From Idiomarinaceae bacterium (GTDB lineage Bacteria; Pseudomonadota; Gammaproteobacteria; Enterobacterales; Alteromonadaceae), in the NCBI GenBank assembly GCA_002685255.1, contig NYWU01000020.1, positions 1 to 64,000 on the forward strand: DNA of 64,000 bases, in the 5' to 3' direction. The first letter of the stretch is position 1; each line of letters starts with the position of its first letter. The notes under the pieces were generated by a model. The model did no database searches. It was not told the DNA's origin and worked only from the letters and a program-made list of their open reading frames with translations. Below, piece after piece: positions 52,586-62,310 of the stretch. A program made the position numbers and the translations under genes.

Positions 52586-54223
52586 CTCGCGCATCTCAGT
52601 GTGCAGCGCACCTCGTAGACTCGTCGCTTTCTCGGCAATTTCGCGCTGCTCCGCAATAATTTCACCTAGCATCTCATGGGTGGTTAGCGGGTTCGCCAAT
52701 ACGACCCTGAATACAACCGTCGGCACACGGTGATAATGCTCAGGCGTCAGCTTTGTGCGGGATACAAACGAGCGTCCACTTTCACGTTGACGCTTCTGAA
52801 TATACCGAGTGAGTGCGTTCAAGTGCGGAGTTAGGCGCTCCACCTGCTCCGCATTTGCCTCTGTTAGCGCTTGCTTCACGCGTTTAGGTACAAAGCGATA
52901 AGTCAATAAACACAACTCAGGCTCTGTGATCACCTCGAAGTCATCTTGCTCAGCAATCAAACGAGAGAAATAGCGTGCCTTTTCGAGGCTATTATTTATT
53001 AGCAGTTCATAACCACGGCGTCCGATCACATGCATCGCTGAGAACACCATCATCGCCATACCCGGCCGTGAACCCTCCATGGTGTGAGAGCCCAAATCTT
53101 TCGAACCCTGACGGATAATGTATTCGGCATGATGCTCAATCGCCTTAACCATTGCAGGGTCCTTAAACAGCACCAAGCCCGCGCCCATGGGTACATACAT
53201 TTGCTTATGCGCATCAATGGTGACACTATCAGCGCGCTCTATGCCACTTAATAAATGTCGATAATCGTTGGACAATAACGTCGCACCACCCCAGGCCGCA
53301 TCGACATGAAAGTGAATACCTAATTGCTCAGCAATATCAGCCATGTCAGCCAATGGGTCTATATGCCCAGTCTCTGTGGTTCCCGCGACGCCTACTATCG
53401 ACAGCACTTCGCCGCCTTGTTCACGTACGTCCTGACAGGCCTGTCGCAACGCATCAATCTTAATTCGGTTATTAGCATCGGTCGCAACGGCCACTAAATT
53501 CTTACGACCAATACCTAACACATCAGCGGCCTTGCTCAACGAGTAATGCCCTCGTTCCGAAACTAATACCACCAAACGTTTGTAATTATAATGCGCCAGT
53601 CCCGCAGCTAAGCCTTCTGCGGCTATCCCTGCAAAATCACCATCCGGCTTTAACAGTTGGTTGCGCGCAACCCAAAGCGCGGTCATGTTCGCCACAGTTC
53701 CGCCCGAACAAAATGCGCCGAGTGAGTGTTGTGCACTGTGCATCCAACGGTTGTAAAACGATGACTCGCGTTGATAAACCAAGTGGTGCAGCATACCAAT
53801 GACATTACGCTCAAGCGGTGTAAACGCTTTGGAGGTTTCAATTTTGACAAGGTTTTGATTGAGACCAACCATCAATTTCGCGAGCGGCATCAAAAAGTAG
53901 GGTAGTGCCGACGTCATATGGCCGATAAACTTCGGTGAAGCTGTATGTACTGAGTGTGCTACTAACTTCTCCAATAAAAACTCGGTATGGTCGGAAACAA
54001 ACTGAGGATCTTCTGGAATCGACGCTTTCTCAAAGTCGCGTTCGATATCTTGTAATGGCTTTTCTTTTGCCACGATATGATCGCCAAGGAAACCTAAGAG
54101 GTTTTCAGACAAATCTTTCTCAATTCGGCTCAGCGTTGAGTCGGGCGCCTCGGGTAGCGTAAAAATCCGATACAACGACTCTTGGTTTACTTCTGCGTAT
54201 GACTTATCGTCCGCGTCATTCAT
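52562..54223 (-). CDS. panP: PLP-dependent aspartate 1-decarboxylase (PanP-type, GAD-like family)
   Basis: Group II decarboxylase fold: FHVDAAWGGATLL, SVTIDAHKQMYVPMGAGLVLFKD; neighbour of panBC. Confidence 0.85.
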   Translation of the reverse strand: MNDADDKSYAEVNQESLYRIFTLPEAPDSTLSRIEKDLSENLLGFLGDHIVAKEKPLQDIERDFEKASIPEDPQFVSDHTEFLLEKLVAHSVHTASPKFIGHMTSALPYFLMPLAKLMVGLNQNLVKIETSKAFTPLERNVIGMLHHLVYQRESSFYNRWMHSAQHSLGAFCSGGTVANMTALWVARNQLLKPDGDFAGIAAEGLAAGLAHYNYKRLVVLVSERGHYSLSKAADVLGIGRKNLVAVATDANNRIKIDALRQACQDVREQGGEVLSIVGVAGTTETGHIDPLADMADIAEQLGIHFHVDAAWGGATLLSNDYRHLLSGIERADSVTIDAHKQMYVPMGAGLVLFKDPAMVKAIEHHAEYIIRQGSKDLGSHTMEGSRPGMAMMVFSAMHVIGRRGYELLINNSLEKARYFSRLIAEQDDFEVITEPELCLLTYRFVPKRVKQALTEANAEQVERLTPHLNALTRYIQKRQRESGRSFVSRTKLTPEHYHRVPTVVFRVVLANPLTTHEMLGEIIAEQREIAEKATSLRGALHTEMRELGLIRDA

Positions 54224-54227
54224 ATGC

Positions 54228-54932
54228 TTACCTGTCCACATTCTCAACTGCAGTAACCGCAGTCGTTAAATCAGCGGTTAACCGCCATAGTGCCTGTCCA
54301 CTGGCTAAATATTTACGCTCAAAAGGTGTCATTGCCTGCTCAGGATTAATGGCGAGACAATTAACCGACGCATCCACCTGATTGAGCGTCAGCGCTTGTG
54401 CTACTTCGAGCAAGTAGGTACTCCAATTAGAACGCACCTGTAACTGACCGCCTATTTTCACAACCGCTGGCCAAACAGGTGAGCCATGCCAACGACGAGA
54501 TAAATGCGCCTGCTTGGGCCATGGATTCGGGTATAGAATCGTATGCAACTCAATGGGCCACTCAGCTGCCGCAACCAAACGCCAGAAATCGAGTAAATCT
54601 GCTCTCACCAGATAGTAACGCTGTCCTCGCGATGAGCCCTCGTAAAAGTCATGTTTATCTAATCGGTGACTCGATTTATCGACACCCACGACCAATGCGT
54701 CAGGATATTGTTCTGCCAACTTAGCGGTACTCTCACCGACACCGCAGCACGAGTCTAAAATAATCGGTCCCTGCCATGCTTGCACGCGCTCATGTACCGC
54801 ATCGAATGCGGCTTGGTTGTGAGCCTGTATGGGCTTTAAAAACTCCGATCCCCAGTGCCGACGAGCGACACTCAGGGTATCTTCATGAGGACCTGTTTGG
54901 TTCGAGTGTACTGGGCGTGCTTCTTGGTTCAC
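54228..54932 (-). CDS. TrmB-like SAM-dependent methyltransferase (divergent)
   Basis: ILDSCCGVGESTAKLAEQYPDALVVGVDKS, LHTILYPNPWPKQAHLSRRWHGSPVW, MTPFERKYLASGQALWRL. Confidence 0.75.
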   Translation of the reverse strand: MNQEARPVHSNQTGPHEDTLSVARRHWGSEFLKPIQAHNQAAFDAVHERVQAWQGPIILDSCCGVGESTAKLAEQYPDALVVGVDKSSHRLDKHDFYEGSSRGQRYYLVRADLLDFWRLVAAAEWPIELHTILYPNPWPKQAHLSRRWHGSPVWPAVVKIGGQLQVRSNWSTYLLEVAQALTLNQVDASVNCLAINPEQAMTPFERKYLASGQALWRLTADLTTAVTAVENVDR

Positions 54933-55705
54933 GAACGAATTCCCTTACCTTTTTCTAGCAAGTAATAGGCACCTGAGAAAAACACCACGTTAAAAGCAAT
55001 TAAAACCCACATGGCAGTCGCAATACCCACATCTGACTGACCTAAAAAGCCATAGCGGAATCCATTTACCATATATAAGATTGGGTTTGCCATCGACACG
55101 TTCTGCCAGAACTCAGGTAGCAATGATACCGAGTAAAACACACCACCGAGATAAGTTAGCGGTGTTAAAACGAAAGTCGGTACGATAGATATGTCGTCAA
55201 ATGTCTTACCGAATACACCATTGAGTAAACCACCTAGAGCAAATAGCGTTGAGGTTAATACCACGGTCAGAATGACATACCCGATGTGGGCGATGCTAAT
55301 ATCGACAAACATAAAGGAAACGAATGTCACAATGACCGCCACGATCATTGCACGTGCCATGCCACCACCAACATAACCGAGAATAATGGCCCACGTCGGT
55401 ACCGGCGAAACCAGCATTTCTTCAATGTTGCGTTGAAACTTTGCACTAAAAAATGACGACGCTACGTTTGAATAGGAGTTAGTAATCACCGACATCATGA
55501 TGAGACCTGGTACGATAAACTCCATATAAGTCACACCACTCATGGTGCCAATACGCTCACCCACGATACTACCGAAGATAACAAAATAGAGGGTCATGGT
55601 AATTGCAGGCGGCACTAAGGTTTGCACCCAAATACGCAGAAAACGCGTGCACTCTTTTATCCAAATTGTTTTTAGCGCTATGATATTGGCCGATGCGTTA
55701 CTCAT
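54929..55705 (-). CDS. yadH: ABC-2 type transporter permease (YadH-like)
   Basis: TLVPPAITMTLYFVIFGSIVGERIG, FIVPGLIMMSVI, TPLTYLGGVFYSV. Confidence 0.9.
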   Translation of the reverse strand: MSNASANIIALKTIWIKECTRFLRIWVQTLVPPAITMTLYFVIFGSIVGERIGTMSGVTYMEFIVPGLIMMSVITNSYSNVASSFFSAKFQRNIEEMLVSPVPTWAIILGYVGGGMARAMIVAVIVTFVSFMFVDISIAHIGYVILTVVLTSTLFALGGLLNGVFGKTFDDISIVPTFVLTPLTYLGGVFYSVSLLPEFWQNVSMANPILYMVNGFRYGFLGQSDVGIATAMWVLIAFNVVFFSGAYYLLEKGKGIRS

Positions 55706-56637
55706 TGACTACTCTCCTCTTGTTTTCGGCCGTTCTCAACCATATGAACAAATAACTCTTCGAGACGGTTGGCCTTGTTTCTCATCGATAAGACCTTCGC
55801 GCCTTGCCCGCTCAGCTGCTCAAATACGTTATTCAAGCCAGCGTCTTTCTCGACATCAACTTCGAGGGTGTTATCGTCGCTCCAGCGACTGTCGAAACCA
55901 TCGATTGAGATGTCTTTGTGACCCTCTGCCAAATCTAGAATAAAGGTTTCACGACTTAATTGAGTGAGCAGCTTCTTGATAGAGGTATTCTCCACAATAC
56001 GACCCGCATCGATGATGCCAATATTACGACATAACATCTCAGCTTCCTCTAAATAGTGAGTCGTTAAAATGATGGTAATGCCTTCTTTATTGATTTGCGT
56101 GAGGTAGTCCCACATCGAGCGCCGTAGCTCAATATCGACGCCTGCTGTCGGCTCGTCTAAGATGAGCAGCTTAGGCTCATGCAGTAAAGCGCGCGCGATC
56201 ATCAAACGACGCTTCATACCACCTGAGAGGGCACGTGCAGGCTGATCTCGCTTATCCCAGAGACCCAATTGTTTGAGGTACTTCTCCGAGCGTTGGTGCG
56301 CCAGCTTACGTGGCACGCCATAATAACCCGCTTGGTTAACAACGATCTGACGCACTGTTTCAAACTGATTAAAGTTAAATTCTTGCGGTACGAGACCAAT
56401 TTGTCTTTTCAGGTCAGCGAGCTGTGTATCGAGGTCATAACCAAATACCGTTACCTTACCTTCGGTCTTATTGACAAGGCTTGAGATCACGCCAATCGTT
56501 GTTGATTTACCAGCGCCATTAGGCCCTAGTAACGCATAAAAGTCGCCTTCCTGAACCGTTAGGTCGATACCCTTAAGCGCTTCAAAACCTCCCTTGTAAA
56601 CCTTTCTCAACCCTTTAATTTCTAATGCATTAGTCAT
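55702..56637 (-). CDS. yadG: ABC transporter ATP-binding protein (YadG-like)
   Basis: LLGPNGAGKSTTIGVISSL, LSGGMKRRLMIARALLHEPKLLILDEPTAGVDIELRR. Confidence 0.93.
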   Translation of the reverse strand: MTNALEIKGLRKVYKGGFEALKGIDLTVQEGDFYALLGPNGAGKSTTIGVISSLVNKTEGKVTVFGYDLDTQLADLKRQIGLVPQEFNFNQFETVRQIVVNQAGYYGVPRKLAHQRSEKYLKQLGLWDKRDQPARALSGGMKRRLMIARALLHEPKLLILDEPTAGVDIELRRSMWDYLTQINKEGITIILTTHYLEEAEMLCRNIGIIDAGRIVENTSIKKLLTQLSRETFILDLAEGHKDISIDGFDSRWSDDNTLEVDVEKDAGLNNVFEQLSGQGAKVLSMRNKANRLEELFVHMVENGRKQEESSQ

Positions 56638-56646
56638 TACTAAAAT

Positions 56647-57282
56647 TTACTCCTTTCCATAACCCCAGCGCTGCATCAACGATTGCTCAAGACCTAAGTG
56701 GTCCAGCATCCGCGCGACCATGAAGTCGATTAAGTCGTCGATACTCTGAGGTTGGTGGTAAAAACCCGGTGCAGCGGGCATTACAGTGACTCCCAGCTCA
56801 CTTAACTGCAGCATATGACGCAAGTGGATTGCCGAAAGTGGCGTTTCGCGAAGCACGACAATAAGTTGGCCTTGCTCCTTTAGAACCACATCGGCCGCTC
56901 TCTCTATCAAGGTATTACTGCTACCTAGCGCAACCGATGAAAGCGTGCTTGTTGAGCAAGGGCAAATGATCATACGCTTCGGTGCGGCAGAGCCCGAGGC
57001 GACCGGCGAGAACCACTCTTCTTTACCAAACACTTGTAATTGCTTTGGCGCAACTTCAACACCGCGTTTTGCAAGCAATTCGACCCATTGTTGCTGCATT
57101 TTTTCGGGCGCGGCGGATAAATTGACCTGATGCTCAGTGGCCATCACCACACGAGCCGCGCTTGATACAAGTAGATAGATTTGTTGTTTTTGTCGTATAA
57201 GACATTCTATCAAACGAATAGCATAAGGGGCACCCGATGCACCCGTTATTGCCACGGTAATGCGATTATCATCAGCTTTCAT
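56647..57282 (-). CDS. ubiX: Flavin prenyltransferase
   Basis: [64 protein letters not shown]. Confidence 0.95.
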   Translation of the reverse strand: MKADDNRITVAITGASGAPYAIRLIECLIRQKQQIYLLVSSAARVVMATEHQVNLSAAPEKMQQQWVELLAKRGVEVAPKQLQVFGKEEWFSPVASGSAAPKRMIICPCSTSTLSSVALGSSNTLIERAADVVLKEQGQLIVVLRETPLSAIHLRHMLQLSELGVTVMPAAPGFYHQPQSIDDLIDFMVARMLDHLGLEQSLMQRWGYGKE

Positions 57283-57303
57283 TATAAATCATCTAACCTG
57301 TGA

Positions 57304-58641
57304 TTAGTTTTCTTGCAACGCGCTAACTAAACGCTTCTGCATACCTTCGAACCCACCATTGCTCATTATAACAATCGTGTCGCCTGACTCTAAATCCTCT
57401 ACAGTCTGTTTTAACATCGCTTCTGTCGTACTATAAACGTGTGCTCTAGGTACCGCGCTAGCGATATCCCACTCAATCGACTCAGGAGCAAATATTTTAA
57501 TACTATCCGCATCGGCAAGTGCGGTTGCCAATGCATCTTTATGAACTCCCCTTTTCATCGTGTTTGAACGAGGCTCAAGCAATACTACCAACCGTCCTGC
57601 TTGACTGCTTTTTAGCGCTTCGACTGTAGTTTTGATTGCCGTAGGGTGATGAGCGAAATCGTCAAACACTCTTATTCCGCGGTGTTCGAGCAGTAGTTCC
57701 AGCCGGCGTTTGGGGGCTTTAAATGTTGCTAAAGCCTCTGCTGCTTGTTGCGGTAATACGCCAACATGGAAAGCCGCGATCATTGCCATCACGGCATTCT
57801 GCATATTATGGGTGCCCACCAGTGGTAACTTAACGACGACTTCGTTGTTATCGCGGCACACAACGAAGGACGAAGCATCTGCTGAACTCGCACGGTACTG
57901 CCAGTCTTTCCCAGCGCGGACTACTTCACTCCAGCAGCCTTTTTGAACGACCTGTTCGATGGCGTCAGCCTGATCGGGAATGATAACTTGCCCATTTCCA
58001 GGAACAATTCGTAATAAATGGGCAAACTGCTTTTGAATATCAGCTAACGTGTCGAAAATGTCAGCGTGATCAAACTCAAGGTTGTTGATAACCAGAGTGT
58101 TCGGTGAATAATGAACAAATTTAGATCGCTTATCAAAGAATGCGGTATCGTATTCATCCGCCTCAATAACAAAAAAGTTGCTTTTACCCAGCGCTGCACT
58201 CACATCAAAGTTACCGGGTACGCCACCAATCAAAAAGCCAGGCTGATAGCCATTTGCTTGCAGAATCCAAGTAAGCATACTGGCTGTTGTGGTTTTACCA
58301 TGCGTCCCAGAAACAGCGAGCACCCAACGCTGACCCAAAACATTGTCATGCAACCACTGAGCGCCGGAACAATAACTAAGTTTCTGGTTCAGTACCGCTT
58401 CAACTTCAGGATTGCCGCGGCTCAGAGCGTTACCAATAATGACTAAGTCGACCGCTTTATCCAAGTTATCTGCATTATAGCCCTCTTTCAGGTCTATCCC
58501 CAGCGCACTTAATTGGTCACTCATCGGTGGATACACCTGATGGTCAGAACCTGTAACCTGATGACCCAGTTCGGTTGCTAAACGGGCGATACCGCCCATG
58601 AATGTGCCACAGATACCAATAATGTGAATATGCATAGTCAT
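57304..58641 (-). CDS. mpl: UDP-N-acetylmuramate:L-alanyl-gamma-D-glutamyl-meso-diaminopimelate ligase
   Basis: HIHIIGICGTFMGGIARLA, VSGTHGKTTTASML, VIEADEYDTAFFDKRSKFVHYSP, VFDDFAHHPTAIKTT. Confidence 0.96.
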   Translation of the reverse strand: MTMHIHIIGICGTFMGGIARLATELGHQVTGSDHQVYPPMSDQLSALGIDLKEGYNADNLDKAVDLVIIGNALSRGNPEVEAVLNQKLSYCSGAQWLHDNVLGQRWVLAVSGTHGKTTTASMLTWILQANGYQPGFLIGGVPGNFDVSAALGKSNFFVIEADEYDTAFFDKRSKFVHYSPNTLVINNLEFDHADIFDTLADIQKQFAHLLRIVPGNGQVIIPDQADAIEQVVQKGCWSEVVRAGKDWQYRASSADASSFVVCRDNNEVVVKLPLVGTHNMQNAVMAMIAAFHVGVLPQQAAEALATFKAPKRRLELLLEHRGIRVFDDFAHHPTAIKTTVEALKSSQAGRLVVLLEPRSNTMKRGVHKDALATALADADSIKIFAPESIEWDIASAVPRAHVYSTTEAMLKQTVEDLESGDTIVIMSNGGFEGMQKRLVSALQEN

Positions 58642-58764
58642 TTTTCGAGCTAAAATAAAACGCTAAGTGTATCACTCACGCGCACAATCAACAGGATTTT
58701 TGCGCAGAATTAATGTACGATACGCGTCCATACACCTGTCACGAAAAAAAGGGAATGGAACGAC

Positions 58765-59739
58765 ATGAAACGCCTGCTTCCAACGCTCCGTGCTGATAAT
58801 GCACCTGAAGGACTGATTTCAGTTCTTAATACCATACAAATTGCTGCTAAAGAGATCTCTTTTCGGTTACATCAAGGCGCCCTCGCCGGGGTATTGGGCT
58901 CAACATTGGATGAAAACATTCAAGGTGAAACACAAAAGAAGCTCGACGTCGTCGCTAACCAACTACTCAAAACTTTATTACTTGAGTCTCCTCGCGTACA
59001 TGCCATTGCTTCCGAAGAAGAAGACAGCATTGTATTGAGCCCTAATTCTGGCGAATACTTAGTTGCTTTTGATCCGCTTGATGGAAGTTCCAACATTGAT
59101 ATCAATGGCACTGTGGGCACGATTTTCTCGGTGCTACCTAAACCAGAAAATCCATCCAATGATGAGTCCATGTTCTTGCAGAAAGGGCGTAATCAAGTCG
59201 CAGCTGGGTACGTTCTTTATGGCCCCTCGACAATGTTGGTGATGACGACAGGCACCCATGTTCGTACATATACTCTTGACCAAACCGTAGGGGAATTTTT
59301 ACTGACAAAGGAAACCGCGACGATTCCAGCAGACACGCAAGAATTTGCAATCAATATGTCTAATCAACGTCATTGGAGCACTGCGGTACGCGAATATGTT
59401 GAGCATTTACTGCTCGGCGAAGAAGGGCCACGACAAAAGAATTTTAATATGCGTTGGAACGCCGCTATGGTTTCTGATGTCCATCGTTTAGTTACACGCG
59501 GTGGCTTGTTCACTTATCCTTGGGATGCTCGCAACCCAGAAAAGCCTTACAAGCTACGTTTAATGTATGAAGCAGCGCCTATGGCAATGATTGTCGAAAA
59601 AGCGATGGGTGCAGCAAGTAATGGTTATATGCCTATTTTAGATATTGAGCCAGAACATATTCATCAACGGGTTGCTGTTGTCATGGGCTCCTCGAATGAA
59701 GTACAAGAATGTGTTGAGTATCATAAGAAACATGGCTAA
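58765..59739 (+). CDS. fbp: Fructose-1,6-bisphosphatase class I
   Basis: IASEEEDSIV, FDPLDGSSNIDINGTVGTIFSV, MGAASNGYMPILDIEPEHIHQRVAVVMGSSNEV. Confidence 0.96.
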   Translation: MKRLLPTLRADNAPEGLISVLNTIQIAAKEISFRLHQGALAGVLGSTLDENIQGETQKKLDVVANQLLKTLLLESPRVHAIASEEEDSIVLSPNSGEYLVAFDPLDGSSNIDINGTVGTIFSVLPKPENPSNDESMFLQKGRNQVAAGYVLYGPSTMLVMTTGTHVRTYTLDQTVGEFLLTKETATIPADTQEFAINMSNQRHWSTAVREYVEHLLLGEEGPRQKNFNMRWNAAMVSDVHRLVTRGGLFTYPWDARNPEKPYKLRLMYEAAPMAMIVEKAMGAASNGYMPILDIEPEHIHQRVAVVMGSSNEVQECVEYHKKHG

Positions 59740-59820
59740 GGCAGTGGTTTAAGCCCTTGCTCCGACAGCGACAAACGATATAATTCACGAGTTAATCACT
59801 TTTTTGATGTAGGAATAATT

Positions 59821-60348
59821 ATGAGCTTAGGTAACGTACCTGCGGGTAAAAATCTTCCAGATGAAGTCAATGTAATCATTGAGATCCCTGCAAACGCAGA
59901 TCCGATTAAATATGAAGTCGATAAAGACACTGGCGCCCTTTGGGTTGACCGTTTCATGGCGACGCCAATGTTCTACCCATGCAACTATGGTTTTGTGAAC
60001 CATACCTTGTCTCTCGATGGTGACCCTGTTGACGTGCTTGTTCCTACACCTTACCCACTGCAAGCAGGCTCAGTGATTAAATGTCGTCCAGTGGGCGTGC
60101 TTAAAATGAGCGACGAGTCAGGTGAAGACGCTAAAGTCATCGCGGTACCTGTCAGTAAGCTGACCAAAGAGTACGATCATGTGCAGGACATCGATGACCT
60201 TCCAGAGCTTCTTCGTGCACAAATCACGCACTTTTTTGAGCGTTACAAAGAACTCGAAAAGGGCAAGTGGGTTAAAGTTGAAGGTTGGGGAGACGCAGCT
60301 GCGGCAAAAGAGGAAATCGAGTCCTCTTATAAGCGCGCTCAGAAGTAA
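59821..60348 (+). CDS. ppa: Inorganic pyrophosphatase
   Basis: [52 protein letters not shown]. Confidence 0.97.
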   Translation: MSLGNVPAGKNLPDEVNVIIEIPANADPIKYEVDKDTGALWVDRFMATPMFYPCNYGFVNHTLSLDGDPVDVLVPTPYPLQAGSVIKCRPVGVLKMSDESGEDAKVIAVPVSKLTKEYDHVQDIDDLPELLRAQITHFFERYKELEKGKWVKVEGWGDAAAAKEEIESSYKRAQK

Positions 60349-60350
60349 TC

Positions 60351-61058
60351 ATGGCCTCAGCCATTGAAATTGATCGTCTTGCCTTTGCCTGGCAAGGCGA
60401 TCAACTCACTTTAGATATTCCCCATTGGCAAGTTGAAGCAGGCGAAACCGTTTTATTACGCGGACCCAGCGGTAGCGGTAAATCAACTTTGTTATCCCTG
60501 CTCGCAGGCATCAACGTTGCTAAACAGGGTAGCGTAAAACTACTCGAGCAATCGCTGTCTGAGCTTAGCGGTCGTAAACGCGATAGATTTCGTGCCGATC
60601 ACATCGGTTATATCTTTCAACAATTTAACCTACTCCCTTATTTAAGCGCGCTGGACAACGTACTTTTAGCCACACGGTTTTCTCCTAAACGCCGCCAACG
60701 CGTAACTGAAAGTGGACAGTCGGCGGAACAACTCGCCATTCAATACTTACAACGGCTCGGTCTTAGTGCCACGCAACAACAACAAGCAGCGGCTAACTTG
60801 AGTGTAGGTCAACAGCAGCGCGTGGCAGCCGCCAGAGCACTGCTTGGCGCGCCCGAACTACTTATCGCAGACGAACCAACTTCTGCGCTCGATAGTGACC
60901 GGAGAGATGATTTTATAAAGCTATTACTCGAACTCAGTGAACAGAATAATACGACCGTGTTATTTGTGACGCATGATGCGAGCCTCGGGCAGTATTTTAA
61001 TCGCCATGTTGAGTTAAGCGACATTAATCAGGCTGTGGGAGGTTCGTCCCATGCTTAA
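60351..61058 (+). CDS. ABC transporter ATP-binding protein (LolD/MacB-like)
   Basis: LRGPSGSGKSTLLSLLAGI, LSVGQQQRVAAARALLGAPELLIADEPTSALD. Confidence 0.93.
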   Translation: MASAIEIDRLAFAWQGDQLTLDIPHWQVEAGETVLLRGPSGSGKSTLLSLLAGINVAKQGSVKLLEQSLSELSGRKRDRFRADHIGYIFQQFNLLPYLSALDNVLLATRFSPKRRQRVTESGQSAEQLAIQYLQRLGLSATQQQQAAANLSVGQQQRVAAARALLGAPELLIADEPTSALDSDRRDDFIKLLLELSEQNNTTVLFVTHDASLGQYFNRHVELSDINQAVGGSSHA

Positions 61059-62310
61059 ACTTGCTATTAAAAGTTTGGCTAACCGCAAAACAAGTGCACT
61101 ACTGACGGTCATCGCAATCGCTGTAAGCGTTGCACTATTGCTTGCCGTTGAACGAGTAAAAGAACAAGTCCAAGCGAATTTTGCGAATACCGTCTCGGGC
61201 ACTGATTTAATCGTTGGCCCACGTAGTGGTGACGTGCAATTGTTGTTGGCATCCGTTTTTCATATCGGAGCGCTTAACAACAGCATGAGCTGGCAGAGCT
61301 ACGAGAAGCTCAGTCAAAATCGACAAGTTGATTGGTCAGTCCCCATTTCTTTGGGTGATAGTGTGAGTGGCATGCCGGTTGTTGCGACTACAACTGACTA
61401 TTTCAAGCACTTTAAGTATGCCAACCGACAACCGCTTGAGTTACAAAGCGGCGTATGGTTTGCAGAGTCAGAGCAAGCGGTATTAGGCGCCGATGCCGCA
61501 GAAAAGTTGGACTTTAATGTTGGTGACCAGCTAATTATCGCACATGGCACAGGTGGTGTTAGTTTTAGCGAACACAGTGGTCATCCAATTGATGTTGTTG
61601 GCATTTTAAATCGCACGGGCACCCCTGTTGATCAATCCATTTATGTTGACTTAAAAACACTTGAGGACATTCATAGCGGCGAGACGGCTGGCGACGCCGA
61701 AGAGCATACGGACGGGCATACCGGTCATGATGAGCACGCTGACCACCATCACCCGACTAGCGCTATAAGTGCGGCATTGGTGGGTTTAAAGTCTCGCCAG
61801 ATGGCGTTATTTATGCAGCGCGATATCAACACCGCAGATGGTGAGCCACTGACTGCATTAATGCCGGGGCAAACATTGCAACAGCTTTGGAAAACATTAC
61901 GTGTGTTTGAGCAAGCGCTTAATGGCATCTCCGCTATTGTTGTTATCATTGGCCTACTCGGCATGCTCACAATCTTGCTGGCAAGTCTACGTGAACGTAG
62001 CCGAGAGATGGCTGTGTTGCGAGCAGTAGGTGCTGGCCCGGGTACATTGTTCACATTGTTAGTCACGGAAGCGGTTTTACTGACAGTCGTCGCTACCGCT
62101 TCAGGCCTGGCGTTACTATATGTCCTGCAAATTTCCCTTGCCGGCCTTATTCAGCAGCAGACCGGCTTATTGTTTGCTCTGCAGTGGCCTACTACGGCAG
62201 AATGGTTGAGAATGTCATTTGTGGTCGTTGCAGGTTTCTTAATGAGTCTTGTACCTGCTTGGCGCGCTTACCGCCAATCACTTGCAGACGGTTTAACGGT
62301 GAAAGTATGA
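61051..62310 (+). CDS. ABC transporter permease, FtsX/MacB type, with His-rich loop
   Basis: N-terminal TM, large periplasmic region, GLLGMLTILLASLRERSREMAVLRAVGAGPGTLF; HTDGHTGHDEHADHHHP. Confidence 0.9.
   Translation: MLKLAIKSLANRKTSALLTVIAIAVSVALLLAVERVKEQVQANFANTVSGTDLIVGPRSGDVQLLLASVFHIGALNNSMSWQSYEKLSQNRQVDWSVPISLGDSVSGMPVVATTTDYFKHFKYANRQPLELQSGVWFAESEQAVLGADAAEKLDFNVGDQLIIAHGTGGVSFSEHSGHPIDVVGILNRTGTPVDQSIYVDLKTLEDIHSGETAGDAEEHTDGHTGHDEHADHHHPTSAISAALVGLKSRQMALFMQRDINTADGEPLTALMPGQTLQQLWKTLRVFEQALNGISAIVVIIGLLGMLTILLASLRERSREMAVLRAVGAGPGTLFTLLVTEAVLLTVVATASGLALLYVLQISLAGLIQQQTGLLFALQWPTTAEWLRMSFVVVAGFLMSLVPAWRAYRQSLADGLTVKV

Noticed and set aside
59740-59820. Possible Zur box upstream of ppa/ABC operon
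   Set aside because: The spacer was read for a GTTATA-N-TATAAC type palindrome; only a vague AT-rich GATATAATTC is present. Not claimed.
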